DNA of 23,297 nt from JAAYGT01 sp050252075. GTDB taxonomy: Bacteria > Pseudomonadota > Gammaproteobacteria > Burkholderiales > Burkholderiaceae_B. The stretch is from positions 1-23,297 of the forward strand of contig JBFWLP010000051.1 in assembly GCA_050252075.1 (NCBI GenBank), written 5' to 3'. Position numbers and translations under genes: made by a program. Positions 7,172 through 13,996 of the stretch are shown here, piece after piece (position 1 is the first letter of the stretch; every line of letters starts with the position of its first letter). The notes under the pieces were generated by a model that worked only from the letters and a program-made list of their open reading frames with translations, ran no database searches and was not told the DNA's origin.

Positions 7172-7846
7172 ATGAACACCGCCACGTCCAAACCCCTTAC
7201 CCTGGCCCTTTCGAAAGGCCGCATCTTTGAAGAAACCATGCCGCTGCTGGCTGCCGCTGGCATCCAGGTTTCCGAAAACCCCGAAAGTTCGCGCAAACTG
7301 ATCCTGCCCACCAGCAGCCCCGACCTGCAGCTGATTATCGTGCGGGCCTCCGATGTGCCCACTTATGTGCAATACGGCGCGGCCGACCTTGGCATTGCCG
7401 GCAAAGATGTGCTCGACGAACATTCGGCCCAGCATCCGGGCGGGCTGTACCAGCCTATCGACCTGAACATCGCCCGCTGCCGCCTGTGCGTGGCGGTGCC
7501 CGAGGGCTTCGATTACGAAACCGCCGTACGCCAGGGGTCGCGTTTGCGCGTGGCCACCAAGTACGTGCAGGCGGCCCGGGAGCACTTCGCCGAAAAAGGG
7601 GTGTACGTCGACCTGATCAAGCTGTATGGCTCCATGGAGCTTGCTCCCCTGGTGGGGCTTGCCGACGCCATCGTCGATCTGGTTTCCACCGGCAGCACCC
7701 TGAAGGCGAACCGCCTGCAGGCGGTCGAGGAAATTGCGCAAATCTCGTCGCGCCTGATCGTGAACCAGGCCTCGCTGAAAACCCGCACAGACCGCCTGCA
7801 ACCCCTGATCGATGCCTTTGCCGCCGCCTCGGCGCGACCGGCCTGA
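7172..7846 (+). CDS. hisG: ATP phosphoribosyltransferase, short form HisG
   Basis: HisG catalyses the first step of histidine synthesis, joining ATP and PRPP to give phosphoribosyl-ATP. The 224-residue product is the short form. It has LALSKGRIFEE, the GAADLGIAGKDVL block, the GSMELAPLVGLADAIVDLVSTGSTLKANRL phosphate-binding region (read here as consecutive segments), and then stops shortly afterwards. It lacks the C-terminal ACT-like regulatory domain of the long form. Short HisG enzymes need the regulatory subunit HisZ for activity and histidine feedback. No hisZ is in this window, so it must be elsewhere. ATG 7172 follows the murA stop by five bases, with only a weak ribosome site (CCGGA). 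Confidence 0.96.
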   Translation: MNTATSKPLTLALSKGRIFEETMPLLAAAGIQVSENPESSRKLILPTSSPDLQLIIVRASDVPTYVQYGAADLGIAGKDVLDEHSAQHPGGLYQPIDLNIARCRLCVAVPEGFDYETAVRQGSRLRVATKYVQAAREHFAEKGVYVDLIKLYGSMELAPLVGLADAIVDLVSTGSTLKANRLQAVEEIAQISSRLIVNQASLKTRTDRLQPLIDAFAAASARPA

Positions 7847-7859
7847 ACCCCGGGGCAAA

Positions 7860-7901
7860 ACCGTATACACTCTACGGTATAGGTTCTCTTTACCGTTTTT
7901 T
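7860..7901 (+). promoter_or_regulatory. Overlapping alternative hairpins between hisG and hisD
   Basis: ACCGTA (7860-7865) can pair with TACGGT (7873-7878). The overlapping ACGGTA (7874-7879) can instead pair with TACCGT (7891-7896), which is followed by a T-run (7896-7901). The two pairings share bases and exclude each other, which is the layout of an antiterminator/terminator switch. The stems are only six bp, so stability is modest. No leader peptide rich in His codons was seen between hisG and hisD. The call is a structural candidate, not a demonstrated attenuator. Confidence 0.35.
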
Positions 7902-7906
7902 GAATC

Positions 7907-9220
7907 ATGTCGCTTATTCAACGCCTTAATTCCCGGTCGCCGTCGTTCGACGCCCAATTACGCGCCTTGCTGGCCTTCGACGCGTCTACCGATCATGCGA
8001 TCGAGCAAGCCGCCGCCGATATCCTGCACCAGGTGCGTGAGCACGGCGATACGGCATTGCTGAATTACACACGGCAGTTCGACAAGGTTCAGGCCACTAC
8101 CGTGGGCCAGCTTGAAATACCCCGCGCCGAATGGCAAGCGGCGCTCAACGGCTTGCCTGCCGACCAGCGCGCCGCCCTGGAAGCCGCCGCCGACCGTGTG
8201 CGCCGCTACCACGAGCGCCAGCGCGCGCAAAGCTGGACCTACACCGAAGAAGACGGCACTGTGCTCGGCCAGCAAATTACACCGCTCGACCGCGTGGGCC
8301 TGTATGTGCCGGGCGGCAAGGCCGCTTATCCGTCATCGGTGCTCATGAACGCCATTCCCGCCAAGGTGGCCGGGGTGGGCGAGGTAATCATGGTCACCCC
8401 CACGCCCGGCGGCCTGCGCAACCCCATGGTGCTGGCTGCGGCCGCCATCAGCGGGGTGGATCGTGTATGGGGCATCGGCGGCGCCCAGGCAGTGGGCGCG
8501 TTGGCCTACGGCACCGCCGGCATTGTCGCCGTCGACAAAATCGTGGGCCCCGGCAATGCCTATGTGGCGGCGGCCAAGCGGCGTGTCTTCGGCACCGTCG
8601 GCATCGACATGATCGCCGGCCCCAGCGAGATCCTGATCATCTGCGACGGCACCACACCGGCCGACTGGATCGCCATGGACCTCTTTTCTCAAGCCGAACA
8701 CGACGAACTGGCGCAATCCATTCTGCTGTGCCCCGACGCCGCCTACCTGAACGCGGTGGAAGCCGAAATCGAGCGGCTGCTGCCCGCCATGCCCCGCGCC
8801 GAGATCCTGCGCACCAGCCTGCGCAATCGCGGCGCGCTTGTACAGGTCGACAGCCTGGAACAAGCCTGTGCCATTGCGAACACCATCGCCCCCGAGCACC
8901 TGGAAATTTCCACCGACAACCCGCAGCAGTGGCTGGGCCATATCCGCCATGCCGGTGCGATCTTCCTGGGAAGGTACAGCTCCGAATCGCTGGGCGACTA
9001 CTGCGCCGGGCCGAACCACGTGCTTCCCACGTCGCGCACCGCGCGCTTTTCCTCGCCCCTGGGCGTTTACGATTTCCAGAAGCGATCCAGCATCATTCAC
9101 GTATCGCAACAAGGCGCGCAAACGCTGGGGCGTATTGCGTCCACCCTGGCGCACGGCGAAGGCCTGCAGGCGCACGCCCTGAGCGCCGAATACCGTTTGA
9201 ATTCCCCACATGGCAATTAA
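7907..9220 (+). CDS. hisD: Histidinol dehydrogenase HisD
   Basis: HisD performs the last two oxidations of histidine synthesis, histidinol to histidinal to histidine, using NAD and zinc. The 437-residue length is typical. Visible features are the RVGLYVPGGKAAYPSS nucleotide-binding signature, DKIVGPGNAYVAAAKR, the zinc-ligand motif FSQAEHDELAQS (Gln and His), the catalytic Glu-His pair in APEHLE, the Asp ligand in GDYCAGPNHVLPT, and the C-terminal His ligand in GLQAHALSAEY. ATG 7907 has no clear Shine-Dalgarno sequence; the upstream bases are T-rich. Its TAA ends one base before the preferred hisB start, so hisC, which lies here in many betaproteobacteria, is absent. Confidence 0.97.
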   Translation: MSLIQRLNSRSPSFDAQLRALLAFDASTDHAIEQAAADILHQVREHGDTALLNYTRQFDKVQATTVGQLEIPRAEWQAALNGLPADQRAALEAAADRVRRYHERQRAQSWTYTEEDGTVLGQQITPLDRVGLYVPGGKAAYPSSVLMNAIPAKVAGVGEVIMVTPTPGGLRNPMVLAAAAISGVDRVWGIGGAQAVGALAYGTAGIVAVDKIVGPGNAYVAAAKRRVFGTVGIDMIAGPSEILIICDGTTPADWIAMDLFSQAEHDELAQSILLCPDAAYLNAVEAEIERLLPAMPRAEILRTSLRNRGALVQVDSLEQACAIANTIAPEHLEISTDNPQQWLGHIRHAGAIFLGRYSSESLGDYCAGPNHVLPTSRTARFSSPLGVYDFQKRSSIIHVSQQGAQTLGRIASTLAHGEGLQAHALSAEYRLNSPHGN

Positions 9221-9221
9221 T

Positions 9222-9809
9222 ATGCGTACCGCCGACATTACCCGCAACACCAACGAGACACGCGTGCGCGTGACCATCAATCTTGACGGCACCGGCCAGC
9301 AAGAGCTGAACACCGGGGTGCCGTTTCTTGATCACATGCTCGATCAAATCGCCCGTCATGGCCTGATCGACCTGAACGTACATTGCGACGGCGACACCTA
9401 TATCGACGATCACCACACCGTCGAAGATGTGGGCATCACGCTGGGGCAAGCCTTTGCCGCCGCCGTCGGCAACAAGGCCGGCATGCGTCGCTACGGCCAT
9501 GCCTACGTGCCCCTCGACGAAGCGCTGTCGCGCGTGGTCATCGACTTCTCGGGCCGCCCCGGCCTGTTCTATTTTGTCCCGTTCACGCGATCGCACATCG
9601 GCAAGTTCGACGTCGACCTGACCCGGGAATTTTTCCAGGGCTTTGTGAACCATGCCCTGGCCACCGTGCACATTGACAACCTGCGCGGCGAAAACTCGCA
9701 TCACCAGTGCGAAACCGTGTTCAAGGCGTTTGGCCGGGCATTACGCATGGCCACCGAACTTGACCCGCGCAGCCCGGGTGTCGTACCGTCGACCAAAGGG
9801 GTTCTGTAA
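9222..9809 (+). CDS. hisB: Imidazoleglycerol-phosphate dehydratase HisB (monofunctional)
   Basis: HisB dehydrates imidazole glycerol phosphate to imidazole acetol phosphate, step six of histidine synthesis. The 195-residue protein is the single-function dehydratase, without the N-terminal histidinol-phosphatase domain of enterobacterial HisB. Metal-binding repeats are clear: GVPFLDHMLDQIARHG, DDHHTVEDVGI, LDEALSRVVIDFSGRP, and NSHHQCETVFKAFGRAL. It ends in the usual STKGVL. ATG 9222 gives the usual start MRTADITRNTNETRV. An in-frame ATG at 9210, inside hisD, would add four residues (MAIN) and cannot be excluded. The downstream 67-base gap contains a terminator-like hairpin. Confidence 0.96.
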   Translation: MRTADITRNTNETRVRVTINLDGTGQQELNTGVPFLDHMLDQIARHGLIDLNVHCDGDTYIDDHHTVEDVGITLGQAFAAAVGNKAGMRRYGHAYVPLDEALSRVVIDFSGRPGLFYFVPFTRSHIGKFDVDLTREFFQGFVNHALATVHIDNLRGENSHHQCETVFKAFGRALRMATELDPRSPGVVPSTKGVL

Positions 9810-9817
9810 CGGCGCAC

Positions 9818-9851
9818 CGGCGCCGGCCAGATGCCGCAGCGCCGCCCTTTT
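9818..9851 (+). terminator. Terminator-like hairpin between hisB and hisH
   Basis: CGGCGC-CGGC (9818-9827) pairs with GCCG (9833-9836) and GCGCCG (9839-9844), giving ten G-C pairs with a 2-base bulge and a five-base loop (CAGAT). It is followed by CCC and TTTT (9848-9851). It lies in the only sizeable gap among the distal his genes. It could cause partial termination or protect mRNA ends. A short T-run makes full termination uncertain. Confidence 0.5.
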
Positions 9852-9876
9852 CCCATATTTCATCGGCTCGGTTCCC

Positions 9877-10530
9877 GTGAACACTATTGCTATCGTTGAC
9901 TATGGCATGGGTAACTTCCACTCGGTTGCCCGCGCCCTTCAGGCGGCCGCTCCCAATGCCGCCATCAAAATCTGCCGCCGGCCCCAGGACATCGACAACG
10001 CCTCGCGCGTCGTGTTCCCGGGCCAGGGCGCCATGCGTGACTGCATGCGCACCCTGAACGAATCGGGCCTGCGCGAGGCCGTGGAACGCGCCGCACGCAG
10101 CAAGCCGCTGCTGGGCGTTTGCGTGGGCGAGCAAATGCTGTTTGAACGCAGCGAAGAAGGCGACACCCCGTGCCTGGGCATCTTTCCCGGTACGGTTCGC
10201 CGTTTTGCGGGCCCCCGGTTTGCCACGCCCGATGCCGGCGAGCAGCACCAGGAACTGCTGAAAGTACCCCATATGGGCTGGAACCAGGTGGAGCAGGTGC
10301 AGGCCCACCCGCTGTGGCAAGGCATTCCCGACCGCAGCTATTTTTATTTTGTTCACAGTTACTACGTAGAACCGGCCGATTCCAGCCTGACGGTTGGGGT
10401 AAGCCATTACGGTCTACGCTTTACCTGCGCGATCGCAAAGGCTAACATTTTTGCCGTACAGTTCCATCCCGAGAAGAGCGCCGACCACGGTTTGCGCCTG
10501 TATCGGAATTTTGTTGACTGGAATCCTTAA
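9877..10530 (+). CDS. hisH: Imidazole glycerol phosphate synthase, glutaminase subunit HisH
   Basis: HisH is the class I glutamine amidotransferase subunit that feeds ammonia to HisF for imidazole ring closure. The 217-residue product starts with the typical IAIVDYGMGNFHSVARAL and has the oxyanion segment FPGQGAM. The catalytic Cys is at residue 82 in GVCVGEQML, and His197 and Glu199 are in QFHPEKS. HMGWN, which forms part of the HisF interface in this family, is present. The start is GTG 9877, the only in-frame start that gives a normal N-terminus; the frame remains open back into hisB. No marC-like gene intervenes between hisB and hisH, unlike in some relatives. Confidence 0.95.
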   Translation: MNTIAIVDYGMGNFHSVARALQAAAPNAAIKICRRPQDIDNASRVVFPGQGAMRDCMRTLNESGLREAVERAARSKPLLGVCVGEQMLFERSEEGDTPCLGIFPGTVRRFAGPRFATPDAGEQHQELLKVPHMGWNQVEQVQAHPLWQGIPDRSYFYFVHSYYVEPADSSLTVGVSHYGLRFTCAIAKANIFAVQFHPEKSADHGLRLYRNFVDWNP

Positions 10531-10542
10531 CTTTTATCCATT

Positions 10543-11283
10543 ATGTTACTCATCCCCGCCATCGATCTCCAAGACGGGCGTTGTGTGCGCCTGCGTCAGG
10601 GCGACCTTGACGATGCCACCGTTTTTTCCGATGACCCCGCCGCCATGGCCAGCCGCTGGCTCGATGCCGGTGCGCGCCGATTGCATCTCGTTGATCTGAA
10701 CGGCGCGGTTGCGGGCAAGCCCAAGAACGAAAGCGCCATCAAGTCCATCATTGCCGCCGTTGCCGACGACATTCCCGTGCAAATTGGCGGGGGCATCCGC
10801 GACCTGGGCACCATCGAGCGCTATCTCGACGCCGGCATTTCGTACGTCATTATCGGCACGGCCGCCATTAAAGACCCCGGCTTTCTGCGCGATGCCTGCA
10901 GCGCCTTCCCCGGCAATATCATCGTGGGGCTCGATGCGCGCGACGGCAAGGTGGCCACCGACGGCTGGAGCAAACTGACCCGCCACGATGTATTCGATAT
11001 CGCCCGCAAGTTTGAAGACTATGGCTGCGAGGCCATTATCTACACCGATATCGGCCGCGACGGCATGCTTTCCGGGGTGAACATTGAAGCCACCGTGAAA
11101 CTGGCCCAGCACGTCTCCATTCCCATCATCGCGTCGGGCGGCGTCACGAACCTGAAAGACATCGAGGCCCTGTGCGCCGTTCAAGACGAAGGCGTGGAAG
11201 GCGCCATTCTGGGGCGCAGCATTTATGAAGGCACCATCGACTTTACCCAGGCGCAAAGTCTGGCCGACGAGTTGAGCGCATGA
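10543..11283 (+). CDS. hisA: ProFAR isomerase HisA
   Basis: HisA is the 5'-ProFAR isomerase, an Amadori rearrangement on a TIM barrel, step four of histidine synthesis. The 246-residue length is standard. Asp8 in IPAIDLQDG is the catalytic base, and the second catalytic Asp is in YTDIGRDGM. Phosphate-binding loops are QIGGGIRD and IIASGGV, with GAILGRSIYEG at the C-terminus. The protein is homologous to HisF but has the HisA-specific LVDLNGA stretch. ATG 10543 is 12 bases after hisH, with no evident Shine-Dalgarno (upstream CTTTTATCCATT), so coupling from hisH is plausible. The stop overlaps the hisF ATG. Confidence 0.97.
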   Translation: MLLIPAIDLQDGRCVRLRQGDLDDATVFSDDPAAMASRWLDAGARRLHLVDLNGAVAGKPKNESAIKSIIAAVADDIPVQIGGGIRDLGTIERYLDAGISYVIIGTAAIKDPGFLRDACSAFPGNIIVGLDARDGKVATDGWSKLTRHDVFDIARKFEDYGCEAIIYTDIGRDGMLSGVNIEATVKLAQHVSIPIIASGGVTNLKDIEALCAVQDEGVEGAILGRSIYEGTIDFTQAQSLADELSA

Positions 11284-12086
11284 CCTGCACCACTGCTGCT
11301 GCCGTGAACGACAACGGTTTGACGCGCCGCCTCATTCCCTGCCTTGACGTCACGGCGGGCCGGGTTGTCAAAGGCGTTAACTTCGTCGACCTGGTCGATG
11401 CCGGCGACCCCGTGGAAATTGCCCAGCGCTACAACGAACAAGGCGCCGACGAGCTTACGTTTCTTGACATCACCGCCACCAGCGACGACCGCGACCTTAT
11501 CCTGCCCATTATCGAGCAGGTGGCCGGCCAGGTATTCATACCCCTTACCGTGGGCGGCGGGGTTCGCAAGGTGGCCGATATCCAGCGGCTGCTGAACGCG
11601 GGCGCCGATAAAGTGTCCATCAACAGCGCCGCCGTGGCCACCCCGGAACTGGTGCGTGAAGCAGCCGATTACCACGGCTCGCAATGCATTGTGGTGGCCA
11701 TCGATGCTCGCCGTGTTTCTGCGGCGGGCGAACCGCCGCGCTGGGAAATTTTCACCCACGGCGGGCGCAAGGCCACCGGCATCGACGCCATCGAATGGGC
11801 GCGCCGCATGGCCGAGTACGGCGCGGGCGAACTGCTGTTAACCAGCATGGATCGCGACGGCACGAAATCGGGCTTCGACCTGGAACTGACACGGGCCGTT
11901 TCCGACGCCGTTCCGGTGCCGGTCATCGCCTCGGGCGGCGTGGGCAATCTGCAGCACCTGGCCGACGGGGTTACCCAGGGCCGGGCCAGTGCCGTGCTGG
12001 CGGCCAGTATTTTCCACTATGGCGAATACACCATTGCCCAGGCCAAAGCCTTCATGGCGGAACAAGGCATCAAGGTACGTTTATGA
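11280..12086 (+). CDS. hisF: Imidazole glycerol phosphate synthase, cyclase subunit HisF
   Basis: HisF uses ammonia from HisH to convert PRFAR to imidazole glycerol phosphate and AICAR, linking histidine and purine synthesis. The 268-residue TIM barrel shows the first catalytic Asp in LIPCLDVTAGRVVKG (residue 23 from this start) and the second in VVAIDARR. FVDLVDAGDPVE, LTVGGGVR, and VIASGGVGN complete the signature. Relative to many HisF proteins (about 255 residues) the N-terminus has roughly a dozen extra residues (MTCTTAAAVNDNG). The ATG overlaps the hisA stop in an ATGA, the same junction used elsewhere in this cluster, so I keep it. A GTG at codon 9 is an alternative. Confidence 0.96.
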   Translation: MTCTTAAAVNDNGLTRRLIPCLDVTAGRVVKGVNFVDLVDAGDPVEIAQRYNEQGADELTFLDITATSDDRDLILPIIEQVAGQVFIPLTVGGGVRKVADIQRLLNAGADKVSINSAAVATPELVREAADYHGSQCIVVAIDARRVSAAGEPPRWEIFTHGGRKATGIDAIEWARRMAEYGAGELLLTSMDRDGTKSGFDLELTRAVSDAVPVPVIASGGVGNLQHLADGVTQGRASAVLAASIFHYGEYTIAQAKAFMAEQGIKVRL

Positions 12087-12487
12087 ACACTCTTCCCGCC
12101 TGGCTGGCGCAGGTGCGCTTCGATGACCAGGGCCTGATACCCGCCATTGCCCAGGATGCCGATACCGGCACGGTGCTCATGGTGGCCTGGATGAACGCAG
12201 AATCACTGGCCGAAACGGCGCACACCGGGCGCGCCGTCTACTGGTCGCGCTCGCGCGGCAAGCTTTGGCGCAAGGGTGAAGAATCCGGCCACACCCAAAC
12301 CGTGCAGCAGTTGCGCCTGGACTGCGACGGCGATGTGGTGCTCATGAAAGTGAAGCAGCACGGCGGCATCGCCTGCCACACCGGCCGTGAAAGCTGCTTT
12401 TTCCGTCAGCTGGACACCACCGGCCCCGCCCCCGAATGGGCCGTGGTCGACCCGGTATTGAAAGACCCCGAGACCATTTACAAATGA
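12083..12487 (+). CDS. hisI: Phosphoribosyl-AMP cyclohydrolase HisI
   Basis: HisI hydrolyses phosphoribosyl-AMP, step three of the pathway. The 134-residue protein is the cyclohydrolase alone; the pyrophosphohydrolase is a separate gene (hisE) directly downstream, unlike the fused HisIE of enterobacteria. Typical blocks are VLMVAWMNAESL, GRAVYWSRSRGKLWRKGEESGHTQ (seen in two adjacent pieces), LDCDGDVVLMKV with its metal-binding Cys and Asp residues, and ACHTGRESCFF. ATG 12083 overlaps the hisF stop (ATGA). A longer open frame from 11684 lies inside hisF in another frame and is rejected. Confidence 0.96.
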   Translation: MNTLPAWLAQVRFDDQGLIPAIAQDADTGTVLMVAWMNAESLAETAHTGRAVYWSRSRGKLWRKGEESGHTQTVQQLRLDCDGDVVLMKVKQHGGIACHTGRESCFFRQLDTTGPAPEWAVVDPVLKDPETIYK

Positions 12488-12831
12488 CCTCCGATACCCA
12501 AAGCCTTTTGGCCCGTTTGGCTGATACACTGGAATCGCGCCTGCCTGCACGCGGCGGCGACGCGGGCACCTCGTATACCGCCAAGCTGCTGGCGCGCGGG
12601 CCCGATGCCTTTTTGAAGAAAATTGGCGAAGAAGCCACCGAGCTGGTCATGGCCGCCAAAGACAACGCGCCCGACCGCATCGTGGCGGAAACCGCCGATC
12701 TCTGGTTTCATTGCCTGGTGGCGCTGGCCCATTACGGCCTGCGACCCGAGCAGGTGCTGGCCGAGCTGGCACGCCGCGAAGGTACCTCGGGGCTGGTTGA
12801 AAAAGCCGGCAGGCCGGAAAACCAATCGTAA
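12484..12831 (+). CDS. hisE: Phosphoribosyl-ATP pyrophosphohydrolase HisE
   Basis: HisE removes pyrophosphate from phosphoribosyl-ATP, step two of histidine synthesis. The 115-residue all-helical MazG-like protein has the diagnostic SYTAKLLARGPDAFLKKIGEEATELVMAAKD region (read in segments), with the acidic EEATE metal-binding motif. It also has ETADLWFHCLVAL and the final LARREGTSGLVEK. ATG 12484 overlaps the hisI stop in another ATGA. hinT follows 17 bases later with an AGAGAA ribosome site, so the transcript probably continues. Confidence 0.96.
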   Translation: MTSDTQSLLARLADTLESRLPARGGDAGTSYTAKLLARGPDAFLKKIGEEATELVMAAKDNAPDRIVAETADLWFHCLVALAHYGLRPEQVLAELARREGTSGLVEKAGRPENQS

Positions 12832-12848
12832 ACCCTCAGAGAATTGCC

Positions 12849-13217
12849 ATGAGCGAGAACTGTCTCTTCTGTAAAATTGCCAAGGGCGAGATTCCCTCGA
12901 AAACGGTCTACGAAGACGAGAAATTTCGCGTGTTCCATGACATTAACCCGGCTGCCCCGGTTCACCTGCTGGTCGTGCCTAAACACCACGTTACCTCCAT
13001 GCAGCACGTCGGCCCCGCCGACGCCGCCTGGCTGGGTGAAATGCTGGCACTGGCGCCGAAGCTGGCCCAAGAGAACGGCTGCAATCCCGGTCACGAGGGC
13101 GGGTTCCGGCTGGTTATCAATTCGGGAGTCGAAGGCGGTCAGGAAATCGACCACCTGCACTGCCACATTCTCGGGGGCGCGCGCCCCTGGGAAAAACGTG
13201 CGGCACCTGCCGCCTGA
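12849..13217 (+). CDS. hinT: HIT-family purine nucleotide phosphoramidase
   Basis: This 122-residue histidine-triad protein belongs to the HinT group, which hydrolyses purine nucleoside phosphoramidates and aminoacyl-adenylates. The triad is His102-x-His104-x-His106 in DHLHCHILGG. The conserved N-terminal CLFCKIAKGEIP has paired Cys residues (5 and 8), as in zinc-binding HIT relatives, and is followed by VYEDEKFRVFHDINP and HLLVVPKHH. It lies between hisE and tatA on the same strand with short gaps (17 and 15 bases). This fits co-transcription, though it has no known role in either system. Confidence 0.94.
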   Translation: MSENCLFCKIAKGEIPSKTVYEDEKFRVFHDINPAAPVHLLVVPKHHVTSMQHVGPADAAWLGEMLALAPKLAQENGCNPGHEGGFRLVINSGVEGGQEIDHLHCHILGGARPWEKRAAPAA

Positions 13218-13232
13218 TCGGAGACAAGGATT

Positions 13233-13466
13233 ATGGGTAGTTTTAGCATTTGGCACTGGCTGATCGTTCTGGTCATTGTGGCCCTGGTATTCGGCACCAA
13301 GAAACTGCGCAACATGGGTGAAGACCTGGGCGGCGCCGTGAAAGGGTTCAAGAAAGGTATGGCCGACGCCAACACCGACGACAAAAAACCCGAGGCCGTC
13401 ACCCAGCAACGCGTGAAGACTGACGACACCGTCGACGTGCAAGCGAAAGAGAAGACAGACGCCTGA
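13233..13466 (+). CDS. tatA: Twin-arginine translocase subunit TatA
   Basis: TatA forms the variable-size pore component of the Tat system, which exports folded, often cofactor-containing proteins across the inner membrane. The 77-residue product has the expected layout: a short N-terminus, one transmembrane helix (about residues 7-20, HWLIVLVIVALVFG), the FG hinge followed by TKKLRNMGEDLGGAVKGFKKGM as amphipathic helix, and an acidic, unstructured tail. An AAGGA ribosome site precedes ATG 13233. tatB follows after 20 bases. Confidence 0.95.
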   Translation: MGSFSIWHWLIVLVIVALVFGTKKLRNMGEDLGGAVKGFKKGMADANTDDKKPEAVTQQRVKTDDTVDVQAKEKTDA

Positions 13467-13486
13467 CCGCGCTGTCACATCGCGCC

Positions 13487-13996
13487 ATGTTTGATCTTAG
13501 CTTCAGCGAACTTCTGCTGATCGGCGTTGTTGCGCTGATCGTCATCGGCCCCGAGCGCCTGCCCAAGGTTGCCCGTACCATCGGGCATCTTGTCGGCCGG
13601 GCGCAGCGTTACGTCAGTAACGTGAAAACCGATATTCAGCGTGAAATGGATATCAGTGAACTCAATACACTGAAAAACCAGATGCAGGACGCTGCCGATT
13701 CCGTGAAATCGTCCATGGCCGATGCCTCCAGCAGCCTGCAGCAACCCATCCAGGAAGCCCAGGACGCCCTGCGCAACGCCTCGTCGTCGGTTGAGTCGCT
13801 GGTCGACTCCGCGCGCGCGCAGGTTGGCAGCCCGTCGCCGTCGCAACCGCCGGCCAACCTCAGTGCATCGGCCGGGGCCTCTACGGCCAGCGGCACCTCG
13901 GGGTCTGCATTGGCCAGCGCCGGTACCGGCGCCCCCGGCAATGCCGATTCCCCGGCGGTCAAATCGCCCAGTCAATCCGCAGGAACATCGACGTGA
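13487..13996 (+). CDS. tatB: Twin-arginine translocase subunit TatB
   Basis: TatB pairs with TatC to recognise twin-arginine signal peptides. The 169-residue protein begins MFDLSFSELLLIGVVALIVIGPERLP in two adjoining motifs, the TatB-specific N-terminus with Glu8 and the GPERLP hinge. A long amphipathic helix follows, then an extended Ser/Ala/Pro-rich tail from about residue 105 that is low in complexity and probably disordered. No strong ribosome site precedes the ATG. The TGA stop overlaps the tatC GTG start by four bases. Confidence 0.95.
   Translation: MFDLSFSELLLIGVVALIVIGPERLPKVARTIGHLVGRAQRYVSNVKTDIQREMDISELNTLKNQMQDAADSVKSSMADASSSLQQPIQEAQDALRNASSSVESLVDSARAQVGSPSPSQPPANLSASAGASTASGTSGSALASAGTGAPGNADSPAVKSPSQSAGTST

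Noticed and set aside
8131..9273. Plus-strand open frame of 380 codons in another frame of hisD
   Set aside because: It is Arg/Pro/His-rich, as expected from a shifted GC-rich reading, and hisD fully explains the stretch.
9652..9876. Possible longer hisH starting inside hisB
   Set aside because: The frame is open but the product is unrelated to HisH until residue 1 at GTG 9877, after which the family signature begins at once.
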